DNA of 64,000 nucleotides from positions 26,009,039 through 26,073,038 of the forward strand of contig CM055097.1 in the NCBI GenBank assembly GCA_029204225.1, read 5' to 3'. The stretch is from Diphasiastrum complanatum. Lineage: Eukaryota; Streptophyta; Lycopodiopsida; Lycopodiales; Lycopodiaceae. Under the pieces are notes generated by a model that ran no database searches, was not told the DNA's origin, and was given only the letters and a program-made list of their open reading frames with translations. The number at the start of each line of letters is the position of its first letter. The first letter of the stretch is position 1. Below are positions 23,081 to 33,269 of the stretch, piece after piece. The position numbers and the translations under genes were made by a program.

Positions 23081-23735
23081 TGTGAAAATTGTCAACATTT
23101 CCTAGCTAGTTTGAGGCCTAAATTGGCTAAAATTGTAAATAGTTTTGGTTCTGGAGTTTCACACGTGTGAACCAGGCCACAATGTTTTTATTTACTGTAT
23201 TTTTTCAGTATGATGAAGTGTCAAACTTCATACCCTTCAAAATGAGACCATTTTGATGTATTTTGGTCATATAAGCCATTTTTAGCTATTTTTCCTATAT
23301 AGGGAATATCTAGGGTCAAGTACCTTCTAGAGAGAGGAGAGAGAGTCATCTTCCTCATCCATAAATAGTAGGGAAGTCGTGGAGAACAGGTTGGAGAAAC
23401 CTTTTGTATGCTTCATTGAGATCAATAGATCATTGTCATTGTTTCTTCCTCCATTGAGAGCATTGTTGTGTGTATTGTCTTCAAGCTATTGTGTATGATC
23501 TTAGGTGCTTTCCAAAAGTGGTAGGCTGATGTATTATGGACTGTATAATGCTATTTTGGGCCGCACTTGATGTTTATGGAAGTTTCCATTTGTGATAAAT
23601 GCTTTTTGATCAAGTTCTTTGCATTCTAGGTAGCATAGAATGTGTTGCCAATTCCTAGCTTATGTAGTTTGGAGTGCAAGCATTCAAGCCAATGATCTTG
23701 GAGTTTAGATCCACTTAGGATCTGTATTTCTCACA
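23081..23735 (+). repeat. young copia 5' LTR
   Basis: Begins TGTGAAAATTG and ends ATTTCTCACA (TG...CA). It contains the 12-bp palindrome TCACACGTGTGA (23,159-23,170; mutated to TTGCACGTGTGA in the 3' LTR). TATA-like CCTATATAGGG is at 23,294-23,304 and ATAAATAG at 23,361, either of which could position transcription start. Confidence 0.97.
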
Positions 23736-23750
23736 TGGTATCAGAGCTGG
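23736..23750 (+). promoter_or_regulatory. primer-binding site (initiator tRNA-Met type)
   Basis: TGGTATCAGAGCTGG starts at the base after the LTR. TGGTATCAGAGC is the standard plant copia site complementary to the 3' end of initiator tRNA-Met, which primes minus-strand DNA synthesis. Confidence 0.95.
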
Positions 23751-24907
23751 TTGGCTTCTATTTATAGTAAGTATTCCATTTTTGGTGATATTTGGATGTT
23801 TGATCAAGTTCTAGCATGATTTTGCATTGCTTTGTTGATCAAATCTTACTAACCTTTGTTTTGTGAGTTGAACTTGTGGATCAAAAGCATATTTCAGGTC
23901 TATTGAAGATCAGAGGCTGAAAAGAAACTATTTTGGATCAGATCATATCACCTAATCATTTGTGATTGTGAGGCTTGTGCATATTCAATACTAACAATGT
24001 TCTTTTCAATCCTATTGTTGACAATCTCCATTCTTGGATGAACACTCTCCTTAAGTGGATGAAACTTCTCCTTAAGTGGATGACAAATGCTCTTTTGAGT
24101 GAGTTGTAATTCTCCTAAAGTCTGAGCAAAGCTCCCATTTGGATGAAAGATCCCCTTTTTTGGGTGAACATATTGTAAGCTCCATTGTGAAGAGCATATT
24201 GTAAAGATTGTCATCAATTTTGGCATAAATTTTGGTGTACTTTGTTGAGCATGTAAGTAACTCTCCTTATGTAATTTGATTGGAGCATTTGCTGGAAGGT
24301 GTTAACCATTATGCAAGTGTGTTTTCAGGTTCTTAACAGGTTGAGGAACATTCTCATGTGAAGTGATCTTAGATCTACATCTAAACACCAAGATTTGACA
24401 AGATAGTGAAGCTAGTCTTGTGATTCACTAAGTGTGCTCATTCATTCACCTCTAAATCTTGTATTTATCACTTGATGGAGTTTATAAACTTTTAGAAGTG
24501 TGGTTTACATGTGGTTTTACAGGTTGAATCAATATCTTAGTGTGTTGATCATATGTTGATCAAGTTTGTTCATTACTAGGTAATCTTGGCATCCTAGTTT
24601 TGGGTATTTTCTAAGAATGCAAGTAACTCTTCACACCATAACTTGATTTGGTCACTTGCTGGAAAGTTTGAGAGCTTAAGCAAGAGTGTGTTCAGGTTGG
24701 TTTGATTTTGTAATCCATTCTTAGTGTGTGCAAAGTGTTGCATGTGTTTCAATCTTCCTTTCTATGCTTGGAAACCATCTAGGTTCAAGATAGAAGTGTT
24801 TTAGGGTCCTAAATCTTCATAGATCTCTTTATCTATCATTTGTTGAGAGAAAAGTGAGTGCTAAGTGCTTTAGGACAAAACCTAAAAGTTGAAGAAACAT
24901 TAGAATC
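23751..24907 (+). other. young copia leader (5' UTR)
   Basis: About 1.16 kb between the PBS and gag ATG without a long frame. The long leader probably holds packaging and dimerisation signals. Related words recur twice, for example TGCTGGAAGGTG (about 24,290) and TGCTGGAAAGTT (about 24,657) followed by AAGTGTGTTTTCAGG/AGAGTGTGTTCAGG, an old internal duplication about 365 bp apart. Confidence 0.7.
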
Positions 24908-27900
24908 ATGGCTTCCAATGGTGGGATCATGCTAGAGTCTAGTGAAAGGTTGAGTTCATCAAACTACTCTACTTGGAAAGTGAGGATGGAGTCCTTACTT
25001 GAGTTGAATGAACTCATGGACATAGTTGCAGAAATTGAAGAGAGACCTCTCACACTTCAAGAGCAACAAAGGTTTGATAAGAAGGCCAAAAGGGCTCTTC
25101 ATATCATTAAAATGAATGTTACAAATGAACTTCTCAAGGAAGTTGGAAAGTGTCAAAGTGCAAGTGAGGCATGGAATGCCTTAAAGAAGCTCTTTGAATC
25201 AAAGTCCACATCTAGGGTATTGACCCTAAGGAGACAAATATTTTCTAGTAGGCAAAGAGAGGGTGAAAGTGCTCATGCATTTATCTTGAGAGTTAAGTCC
25301 CTAAGTGATGATTTAGCATGCATTGATGAGAACATAAAAGATGGTGAAATAGTCCAAGTTATGTTGAATGGTTTGCTAAATGAACATGCTAACCTTGTGC
25401 AAAGTTTTGCCATTCAAAGAGTCTTGCCAAGTGTGGTTGACTTGCAAGAAATCTTATTGGCTGAAGAACATAGGTTGCAATCAAAGCTTGATGGTGCATC
25501 CTTGCAAGGTGGAGGTGAAGAGGCTTTCTTCACAAAAGGCAAATTCAAGGGCAAAGGTAAAGGCAAAGGGAAATGGTCCAAAGGTGGTAACTTTGATCAT
25601 GATGATCACTCTTCCTCTTCCTCTTCTACTAAGAACAATAAGTCAAAGTTCAAGTGCTTTTATTGTGGGATAAAAGGTCATTTTGCAAATGAATGTTATA
25701 AGAAGAAAAGAGAGCAAGGAGAGAGGCAAGGAAATCTTACAATAGATGAGGAAGAACATAACACATGTGAATCACTTGTTATGACTTCAAGTTTGTTAGC
25801 CAACATAGATGATAATGATCCTTGGTGGATTGATAGTGGAGCCTCATCTCACATGACAAGACATAAGGAATACTTTACATCCTTATTGTCTTATGAGGGA
25901 GAAGGTAACATCATCTACACTGCAAATGATGGTCAATGTGACATCAAAGGCATAGGCACTATTCCTATTTCCCTTTCAACAAATAGGAAAGCAAATCTTG
26001 AAAATGTTTTGTACATTCCTTCAATCACTAAGAATTTGCTTAGTGTAAGTCAAATGATTGACAAAGGACTTGATGTGGAGTTCATTGGAGATGCATGTTT
26101 GATAAGTAAATGTGGATCCTTGATTGCTCAAGGTAGGAGGCATGGTAAACTTTTCAAGCTTGATGCATGTGTGATCTCTAATCATGAAGGATGTATGGCT
26201 AGGGAGCAATTGACAAACCAAGAAGTTTTGCACAAGAGGTTGGGCCATCCCAACTTCAAATCTTTGGAGGTAATGGCAAAGAAAGAGCTTGTTCTTGGTC
26301 TCCCTAAAAGTCTTGTTGCAAACAATAGTGTTTGTGAACATTGTGCCTTGTCCAAATCTCATAGACTTGCTTATTCTAGATCTACTTCTAGATCTAAAGA
26401 AGCTTTTCAACTTGTGCATTCTGATATTCATTCTTCTAGTACAACTAGCAATGGTGGGGCAAAGATGTATGCAACTTTCATTGATGACTTTAGTAGGTAT
26501 ACTTGGATCTATCTTCTTAAAAGTAAGGATGAAGTGTTTGCTGCATTTGTCAAGTTCAAGAATGAAATGGAAAACCAATTCAATACAAAGATCAAATGCT
26601 TAAGATCTGATAATGGAGGGGAATACACCTCAAATAGGTTCAAAGACTTTTGTATAGCACATGGGATTAAGAGGGAGATGTCTAGTCCTAGGACTCCACA
26701 ACAGAATGGAGTGGCCGAGAGGAAGAATAGAACCCTTTGTGAATGTGCCAAGGCAATGAGACTACATGCTAATCTTGCTAAGTCTTTTTGGGGGGAAGCT
26801 TTAGCATGTGCTAACTATCTATGTAATAGATGGACAAGTGCTTCCTTGGATGGTAAAACTCCTCATGAGGTTCTTTATGGTAGAAGGCCGAGTGTCAAGC
26901 ATTGTAGGATCTTTGGATGTACATGTTTTGTCAATATCACACTTGATGATAGAACTAAAGAAGATCCTTCATCAAAGAAGGGTGTGTTTGTTGGCTATAG
27001 TGAAGTAAGCAAGGCTTACAAAGTGTACATTCCTTCTACAAAGAAAGTTGTCATAAGTAGGGATGTCATCTTTCATGAAGAGAATGTTTCCAATGTTGTT
27101 GATGTTGATGTTGATGTGCCTACTAATCATCATGATGTGCAAGATGTCTTGGATGAAGATGGAGATGCCACTCCAAAGCAAACTTCAAGGAAGACTCAAA
27201 GGCAAAGGGCTAAGCCATCAAGGCTAACCTATGATGAAAAAGGAAAGCAAGTGGTGGACAACTCTAACTTTGCTTTTCTTACCTCTTTTGATGAACCAAC
27301 TTGTGTAGGTGAAGCAATTCAAAAGAAGGAATGGATCCAAGCCATGGATCATGAGCATCAAGCACTCATCAAAAGCAACACATGGAGGTTGGTAAAGCTT
27401 CCAAAGGACAAGAAGGCAATTGGTTGTAAGTGGATCTTCAAGATCAAGACAAATCAAGATGGATCAATCAACAAGTACAAGGCAAGGTTGGTGGCAAAGG
27501 GGTATGCTCAAGAATATGGTATTGACTATGATGAGACCTTTGCACCCGTGGCAAAGATGGTAACTATTCGAATCCTAATCTCTCTTGCAACTCTTTATGA
27601 TTGGGATATGTGGCAAATGGATGTTACTAATGCCTTCTTGAATGGTGATCTTGAAGAAGATATTTACATGGAGCAACCCGAGGGCTATGTTTCACATGAT
27701 GAGCCTAATCATGTGTGCTATCTCCAAAAGAGTTTGTATGGGCTAAAGCAAGCACCAAGGAGTTGGTATGCTAAGCTCAATTCCTTCTTACTTTCTCAAA
27801 ACTTTGTTATGAGTGAGTATGATCATTCTCTCTACTTTAGATTGAATGAAAATGATATCACTTTACTTTTGATCTATGTTGATGACATTATCTTAAGTGG

Positions 27901-28861
27901 TGGTAACAATCTAGATATAGATGAAATCAAGATGGCACTCAAAAGAGAGTTTGAAATTCAAGATCTTGGTAAACTTCATTATATCTTAGGAATAGAGATT
28001 ATTAGAACTTCTAAATCTACATTCATATGTCAAGAAAAGTATGTTAACTCTATTCTAAAAAGGTTTCATATGGAAGATTGTAAAGTTGTTTCTACTCCTA
28101 TGGAATCAAATGTAAAGCTAACTACAAGAAGTAATGAAAGATCCTTCAAGGACATTACTCTCTATAGAAAGCTAATAGGATCTCTTATATGGTTAACCAT
28201 CACAAGACCTGATCTAAGCTTTGTGGTTGGTAAACTAAGTCAATTTATGCAAGATCCTAGTGAGGCTCATTGGAAGCTAGGAAAGAGAGTACTTAGATAC
28301 ATCTCGGGATCTAGAGATTTTGGCATCTTGTATGGAGGTACTACACCTAACCTTTGTGGATTTTCAGATTCAGATTTTGCAGGTGATCAAATGGATAGGA
28401 AGTCAACAAGTGCCTTTGCAATCTATCTTGGAGATGGAGTGGTCTCATGGCTATCAAAGAAGCAACCAACTATGTCTCTATCTTCCACCGAAGCCGAGTA
28501 CAAGGCATTAACAACATGCACCAAGGAGATTCTTTGGATCAAGAGGATGTTATTGGATCTTCACTTGCTGGAACCAGAGAAGACTCCAATCATACTTTGT
28601 GATAACCTTTCAGCCCAAAGCTTGGCAAGCAATCCTGTTTTTCATGCAAGGAGCAAGCACATTGAGATTGCTCACCATTTTGTGAGAGATCAAGTCATTG
28701 CCAAAGAGGTGGAGCTTCAACATGTCTCTTCAAAGGAGTGTGTGGCTGATATCTTCACCAAACCATTGGGAAAGGACCTATATTTAATGCATAGATCTAA
28801 TCTTGGAATGTGCTCAAAGACTATGTTGAAACTAGCATCCAATGTTGAAGAGGGAGTGTGA
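24908..28861 (+). CDS. copia gag-pol polyprotein, intact (1317 aa)
   Basis: Single uninterrupted frame. Order: gag (about 1-245, opening SSERLSSSNYSTWKVRMES); Lys/Gly-rich stretch; zinc knuckle CFYCGIKGHFANEC at 250-263; aspartic protease WWIDSGASSH with D309-S-G; integrase zinc domain H442, H447, C476, C479; integrase core D506, D568, E604 with exactly 35 residues between D568 and E604; RT with YGLKQAPRSWY and catalytic YVDD at 990-993; RNase H with SDSDFAGDQMD (D1154) and STEAEYKAL, ending at the VADIFTKPL tail. The gag-protease-integrase-RT order defines copia. The stop codon TGA (28,859-28,861) lies inside the 3' LTR. The ATG is the first in frame after the leader and matches copia gag starts. 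Gag and Pol share one frame, so any gag excess must come from another mechanism. Confidence 0.97.
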   Translation: MASNGGIMLESSERLSSSNYSTWKVRMESLLELNELMDIVAEIEERPLTLQEQQRFDKKAKRALHIIKMNVTNELLKEVGKCQSASEAWNALKKLFESKSTSRVLTLRRQIFSSRQREGESAHAFILRVKSLSDDLACIDENIKDGEIVQVMLNGLLNEHANLVQSFAIQRVLPSVVDLQEILLAEEHRLQSKLDGASLQGGGEEAFFTKGKFKGKGKGKGKWSKGGNFDHDDHSSSSSSTKNNKSKFKCFYCGIKGHFANECYKKKREQGERQGNLTIDEEEHNTCESLVMTSSLLANIDDNDPWWIDSGASSHMTRHKEYFTSLLSYEGEGNIIYTANDGQCDIKGIGTIPISLSTNRKANLENVLYIPSITKNLLSVSQMIDKGLDVEFIGDACLISKCGSLIAQGRRHGKLFKLDACVISNHEGCMAREQLTNQEVLHKRLGHPNFKSLEVMAKKELVLGLPKSLVANNSVCEHCALSKSHRLAYSRSTSRSKEAFQLVHSDIHSSSTTSNGGAKMYATFIDDFSRYTWIYLLKSKDEVFAAFVKFKNEMENQFNTKIKCLRSDNGGEYTSNRFKDFCIAHGIKREMSSPRTPQQNGVAERKNRTLCECAKAMRLHANLAKSFWGEALACANYLCNRWTSASLDGKTPHEVLYGRRPSVKHCRIFGCTCFVNITLDDRTKEDPSSKKGVFVGYSEVSKAYKVYIPSTKKVVISRDVIFHEENVSNVVDVDVDVPTNHHDVQDVLDEDGDATPKQTSRKTQRQRAKPSRLTYDEKGKQVVDNSNFAFLTSFDEPTCVGEAIQKKEWIQAMDHEHQALIKSNTWRLVKLPKDKKAIGCKWIFKIKTNQDGSINKYKARLVAKGYAQEYGIDYDETFAPVAKMVTIRILISLATLYDWDMWQMDVTNAFLNGDLEEDIYMEQPEGYVSHDEPNHVCYLQKSLYGLKQAPRSWYAKLNSFLLSQNFVMSEYDHSLYFRLNENDITLLLIYVDDIILSGGNNLDIDEIKMALKREFEIQDLGKLHYILGIEIIRTSKSTFICQEKYVNSILKRFHMEDCKVVSTPMESNVKLTTRSNERSFKDITLYRKLIGSLIWLTITRPDLSFVVGKLSQFMQDPSEAHWKLGKRVLRYISGSRDFGILYGGTTPNLCGFSDSDFAGDQMDRKSTSAFAIYLGDGVVSWLSKKQPTMSLSSTEAEYKALTTCTKEILWIKRMLLDLHLLEPEKTPIILCDNLSAQSLASNPVFHARSKHIEIAHHFVRDQVIAKEVELQHVSSKECVADIFTKPLGKDLYLMHRSNLGMCSKTMLKLASNVEEGV
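28845..28856 (+). promoter_or_regulatory. polypurine tract of young copia
   Basis: TGAAGAGGGAG immediately precedes the 3' LTR. It primes plus-strand synthesis in the family. It also encodes the last residues (EEG) of the polyprotein. Confidence 0.85.
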
Positions 28862-29511
28862 AAATTGTCAACATTTCCTAGCTAGTTTGAGGCCTAAAGT
28901 GGCTAAAATTGTAAATAGTTTTGGTTCTGGAGTTTTGCACGTGTGAACCAGGCCACAATGTTTTTATTTACTGTATTTTTTCAGTATGATGAAGTGTCAA
29001 ACTTCATACCCTTCAAAATGAGACCATTTTGATGTATTTTGGTCATATAAGCCATTTTTAGCTATTTTTCCTATATAGGGAATATCTAGGGTCAAGTACC
29101 TTCTAGAGAGAGGAGAGAGAGTCATCTTCCTCATCCATAAATAGTAGGGAAGTCGTGGAGAACAGGTTGGAGAAACCTTTTGTATGCTTCATTGAGATCA
29201 ATAGATCATTGTCATTGTTTCTTCCTCCATTGAGAGCATTGTTGTGTGTATTGTCTTCAAGCTATTGTGTATGATCTTAGGTGCTTTCCAAAAGTGATAG
29301 GCTGATGTATTATGGACTGTATAATGCTATTTTGGGCCGCACTTGATGTTTATGGAAGTTTCCATTTGTGATAAATGCTTTTTGATCAAGTTCTTTGCAT
29401 TCTAGGTAGCATAGAATGTGTTGCCAATTCCTAGCTTATGTAGTTTGGAGTGCAAGCATTCAAGCCAATGATCTTGGAGTTTAGATCCACTTAGGATCTG
29501 TATTTTTCACA
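28857..29511 (+). repeat. young copia 3' LTR
   Basis: 655 bp, TGTGAAAATTG...ATTTTTCACA. Compared with the 5' LTR there are five substitutions (near 28,899, two near 28,935, 29,297 and 29,506) and no indel. Its first five bases (TGTGA) supply the gag-pol stop codon. Followed by TTATG. Confidence 0.97.
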
Positions 29512-29682
29512 TTATGTACATGTAAAGCCCACAAAAATACGTTCAAATGGACTACAAACGCATATGACTATTATTTATCTAAGCTAGCCATCTTCTTGAC
29601 TGGAGCTCATATGCTGACTCCTCTCCTTATGGAGGGAGCAGGTCTTAAGGCAAATACATACCAGAGTATCCTTAATGTGGAC
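29512..29682 (+). pseudogene. orphan gene Y, left-arm copy, 3' part
   Basis: Continues gene Y past the copia insertion, starting with the duplicated TTATG. It is inverted-homologous to 61,486-61,664, where the frame is open across the junction (KLATFLTGAL, then GMLTPLLMEGA, then YQSILNVDC). It ends exactly where element X's LTR terminus begins, so X inserted into or next to Y before the arms were duplicated. Confidence 0.55.
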
Positions 29683-30477
29683 TGTAGCGGGTTTGATTTC
29701 CTAGCCTATCCTCAACCCAAGATCCAAGCAATCTAGCATCAAGGAGATTAAGTTAGTTGTCATGTGTAAGTTCGTTCCCATGAGAGCGATAACATATCTC
29801 AAAATTCAGCATGTATGGAAGATCTACATCTAACTCTAACATCCATTAACCCTAAGAATTAACACTACGCAATTAACACTACATCCAGTAACCCTACGAT
29901 CCATAATGAGATAAATACGAGGCTTCTCTCTCTCTCACACAAAAAGCATAAGAACATACAATTTCAATAGCATTCAGATCTAACAATGAGCAAATACAAC
30001 AAAAGCATGAGAGAAGGAGTATAGAGAAAGGACATTCACAAATCCATTCCATAAGAGAGCCAATCTGCTTATATTAAAATGAAGATTTGAACATGAGGAG
30101 CAACTTGAGTTTGCCCCTATTTATAGTGGAGAGGAGGGCCTTGGCCTCAAAATTTTATTAGTCCATTTCTACCTCCCTAACTATTCAAATTTAAAAACAA
30201 GTGAGAACCCATTCAAATTTGGCAAGAACCAATTTGAATTTGAATTTGAACCAATTTTGGTGGGAGACCCAACTTTATTCACTAACTTGACATTTAGGCC
30301 CTGCGACATTAAAAGTCCCGCAAAAAGGCCTAAAGTCCTTTTATTGACTTCCTAATTATCAAATAACTATGTGATCATCGGGTTGGACTTACACATGTAG
30401 GGTGTCAAATCCCTCTCACTTATTAGCTAGGGTTAGGATTGCCTCAATATCTACAACCTTTCCAATAGTATTCCCCA
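29683..30477 (-). repeat. element X copy 2: 3' LTR
   Basis: About 795 bp on the minus strand, from TATTGGAAAGG (TGTTGG in other copies) at 30,477 to CCCGCTACA at 29,683. It aligns with 60,722-61,485 and 10,462-11,210. It includes a TATA box (CTATAAATAGG, inverted near 30,117) and a run of GAATTT/TTCAAA words (about 30,233-30,250) also found in the right-arm copy. Confidence 0.85.
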
Positions 30478-32660
30478 CCAAAACTGGTGGTGGTCTCATG
30501 ACACCTCGCGAGATTGATTTACTGTGGACTTTTATTAGCATCCCGTTGTATTTTTATTAAATGATGCTGCACCTTCTCCATGAGGTCGAGTCGGGCAGTG
30601 TTGAAATCCAAATTGTGTGGTAAAAAACACCGATGTGCTTCGGAGATCCACTTTGATGTTGTCCAAGAGGTGAATCGGGATTCCTAGGAGCCTCCCATCA
30701 TTGCAGCACAAAAGTACAATCTTGCTAATGGCAACTGATCTTTGACACTGTCTGACGCCATTGGTTTATTTGGATCGAATGTCATCGTGGGAAGGCAATC
30801 ATCCCATCGAGTAGCAACAGATGCCAACATAGGCGAGTCTTTTGCAAAAAATGCCAATTGCCTAACTGTTGGATCGAAAGAGTGCATGTACTATCACTGG
30901 TATGCTTGTAGCGCTCTATGGATATCCACTGAAATTTTCCAATTGTAAGGTTGGTGGATTACTGGCCAATTCGGTGTATGGATCGTGATTGTATCCATGG
31001 CCACTCCCATATCTTTCCACTTATTCTGTTGCGACATTGGTACATAGTATGGATATACGTGCAATTGGCGAGGGCTGGCCACATAACTCCTAATCGATTC
31101 TGGAGTTTTCTCAAATACTGTTATTCTCCATGTCGGCTACTCTCCCAATGCAAGTAGCTTATCCAACTCTTTGCCAACCTCTATTTCAGAGGTCTTAAAC
31201 TTGATAACCTAACCACCACGCGAGGACTCATGCGGGTGTTGTGTTAGAAAACTCCGGATCTAGTCATCGACGCTGATTGGTCTTCTAAATAGGGGTATGG
31301 TTAATGAGGTAGATGGACCTGATTGCATTGCCTATGGAACTAGTTGTACTTCTTCCACCTCTAGCGCTCCACCCTGACCTATACCTGAATCCATAGCTTC
31401 ATCCAATCTTGTCTGATCTTGGTGTTGAGGCGAGAATGGTGGCATCAATGGAACGATTTTGAGGGTTGTACTCCAAAACTTGAGAGGCAGTCTTTTCATA
31501 ATTTTTGATAGCCTCTTTGGCCTTTGCCAACTCAATCGAGGCTGTGCCTTTGAACTTGTCGAAGCAATCTTGAAAGCCTTGCAAGGCCACTCGATATGTT
31601 TCAACCTTTTTAAACAAATAACTGACTTCCATCGGAGTTACCAGACGATAAAAAATTTGAGTCTGGAGATATGCATCATGCTCAAGAGTGGTCGCATCCA
31701 ATTCACTTTGGAGATGTGTGCAATTTTGCTTTGCCATCTGCATTTGACCTTGTAACAACGACACTTGTTGTGTCGCATCCTGCACAACTTTGTCCACTTG
31801 GTCTTGTGCAGTTGTTAGGGCATTATGAAGTGTACTCACATAATCTTCTAGGTCATTAGTTGCTTGCTGTGCTTTTTTCATCTCAGCTTCAAATTTTGCG
31901 TCATGCTACTTGGCGATCTTCAATTCTCTGTCCAACTAGATGATTTTCTGGCTGATAAGGGTATTTTCAGAACCCATATCTAAAATGCATTGCTCCATTT
32001 CTTTTTTCTTATCCAGCATAGATTGAATCACTTGCGTAAGGATTGAGACTAAACCAAGAGCATCACCAGAATCTACTGAGGTGGAGGTGGTAACAACAAG
32101 AGGAACTGGTGGTATTGTTCCTATTTGGTGTGGAGGTGGTAGTTGCAATTCTTCTTCTTCAAAGACATCTTCTTCTTCAAATCCCTCTGGCACCGTGGCA
32201 TCGAACTGCTTAGGATATTTGAGCGCATGCCTGACCCAAAATGTGTCTGGTGCCTAATCTACTATGGTATCTTGGTGTTCCGTCCAAAAAGTATCATAAA
32301 AAATATTCTCAAAATCATGGACTTGTTCGAATCCTCTTCCAGGGGATTGGAGGTCAAAGGGCCCTGGACTTTGGGGCATGGCAAAACTTCTGAGGCCCCA
32401 AGGGGGTCGGAATTATCGAACATGTCCATAAAATGTTGCCTATTTGGTGAAATTGCTTTTTTTCGTGGGGGTGAGACGGCTTGGGCAGTTGTGATTGGAA
32501 TTTTAGCTCCAATAGTCACAGACTGTACCTGAGAAGAAGCAGAGGCAAGGGAAGCATCGGTGGTTTTGGGAATTGGTAGTTCAGTGTAAATAGCAGCAAT
32601 GGTGGTAGCGCAGCGGTGGTTGGTTGTCAAGTGCAATGACATGACGCGGGAGGCGAGTCA
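30478..32660 (-). pseudogene. element X copy 2: unknown long ORF (left arm)
   Basis: Minus-strand frame with a few stops and shifts. N-terminal Ala/Ser/Thr/Pro-rich segment (TTDASLASASSQ, AQAVSPPRKKAIS), acidic stretch (EGFEEEDVFEEEEL), then a predicted coiled coil of about 130 residues (DKKKEMEQCILDMGSEN through AKEAIKNYEKTAS). The C-terminal half has PNWPVIHQPYNWKISVDIHRA, DPTVRQLAFFAKDSPM and ARLYFCAAMMGGS. No zinc knuckle, protease, RT or integrase motif. It probably encodes a structural, gag-like protein of a non-autonomous LTR element, but family membership is not established. Its coiled-coil region preserves the empty site of the P insertion (GAGATGAAAAAAGCACAGC). Confidence 0.65.
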
Positions 32661-32769
32661 AGAATTATGATCTCGCTATGTACATTATGATGACTACGTG
32701 AACTCGATGCTTGTTGAGAGGATTCAGCCAGTGCTTCTTCATAATAGAAAACACGGAATCCATACTGAA

Positions 32770-32978
32770 TCCATTTTGAGTAAACACATTGAGATCTGAT
32801 ATCACTATATAAGGGGCAAGGTTCTCAACAAGGAGGTAGGGTTAACGTATTGTAGAACGTATGACATGGTTGTAGACATATTTACAAAGGCGTTAAGTGT
32901 TAATGCACACAACAAGTTTTGTGCATTGCTTAGTCTGAAGATAAAGGCATTCACAGATTCAAATTGGGGGGGGAGGGG
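32770..32978 (+). pseudogene. copia K: RNase H C-terminus and polypurine tract (left arm)
   Basis: Copia RNase H tail: KHIEI-like coding (32,781-32,830), frameshifted, then DIFTKALSVNAHNKFCALLS (32,876-32,935). It ends in a purine tract GGGGGGGGAGGGG (32,966-32,978) adjoining an LTR start. The upstream part of the element is missing, with element X on the opposite strand beginning there. The right-arm copy is at 48,047-48,255 (-), and a third, more diverged copy is at 39,620-39,850 (-). Confidence 0.75.
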
Positions 32979-33269
32979 TGTTAGATTTATCTCATCTACT
33001 CTCCTAAATCCTATGTTAATCTGCCTCCATTCATGCTGCTACAATTTTACTTGTGTTGTCCCACAGTCTGCATATTTGAACTGTTTGTCGCTATAGTCTG
33101 TATTTTTACTCAAGAGTTTCCACAGGCGAAAAACCCGAACTGTCGTCTTTCGGGCCATCCTGAGCAACTAAGTGTTCTGCTACACTTCCAGACAGTTGCA
33201 CAGTCTACATAAAGGGTACGGTAAAATCAGTGGTTTGGTGAGGTACGATGAATGCGCATGCAATTCACA
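32979..33269 (+). repeat. copia K: LTR (left arm)
   Basis: Starts TGTTAGATTTATC directly after the polypurine tract and continues about 290 bp to around CAATTCACA. The inverted copy at 47,771-48,046 starts TGTTGGATTTATC. Beyond about 33,270 the CACTA transposase sequence begins in both arms. The end is approximate; no target duplication was identified. Confidence 0.6.

Larger units (their letters stand above)
23081..29511 (+). mobile_element. full-length young Ty1/copia retrotransposon
   Basis: A 6431-bp complete element: 5' LTR (655 bp), primer-binding site, ~1.2-kb leader, one uninterrupted gag-pol frame, polypurine tract and 3' LTR (655 bp). It is flanked by the 5-bp duplication TTATG. 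The LTRs differ at 5 of 655 positions with no gaps by my alignment (about 0.8%), so it is recent relative to everything else in the window. It splits orphan gene Y in the left arm of the inverted duplication. All parts needed for autonomous transposition appear present. Confidence 0.97.

Noticed and set aside
26021-26578. 185-residue minus-strand ORF opposite the young copia pol
   Set aside because: Antisense shadow of the intact gag-pol frame; no independent support.
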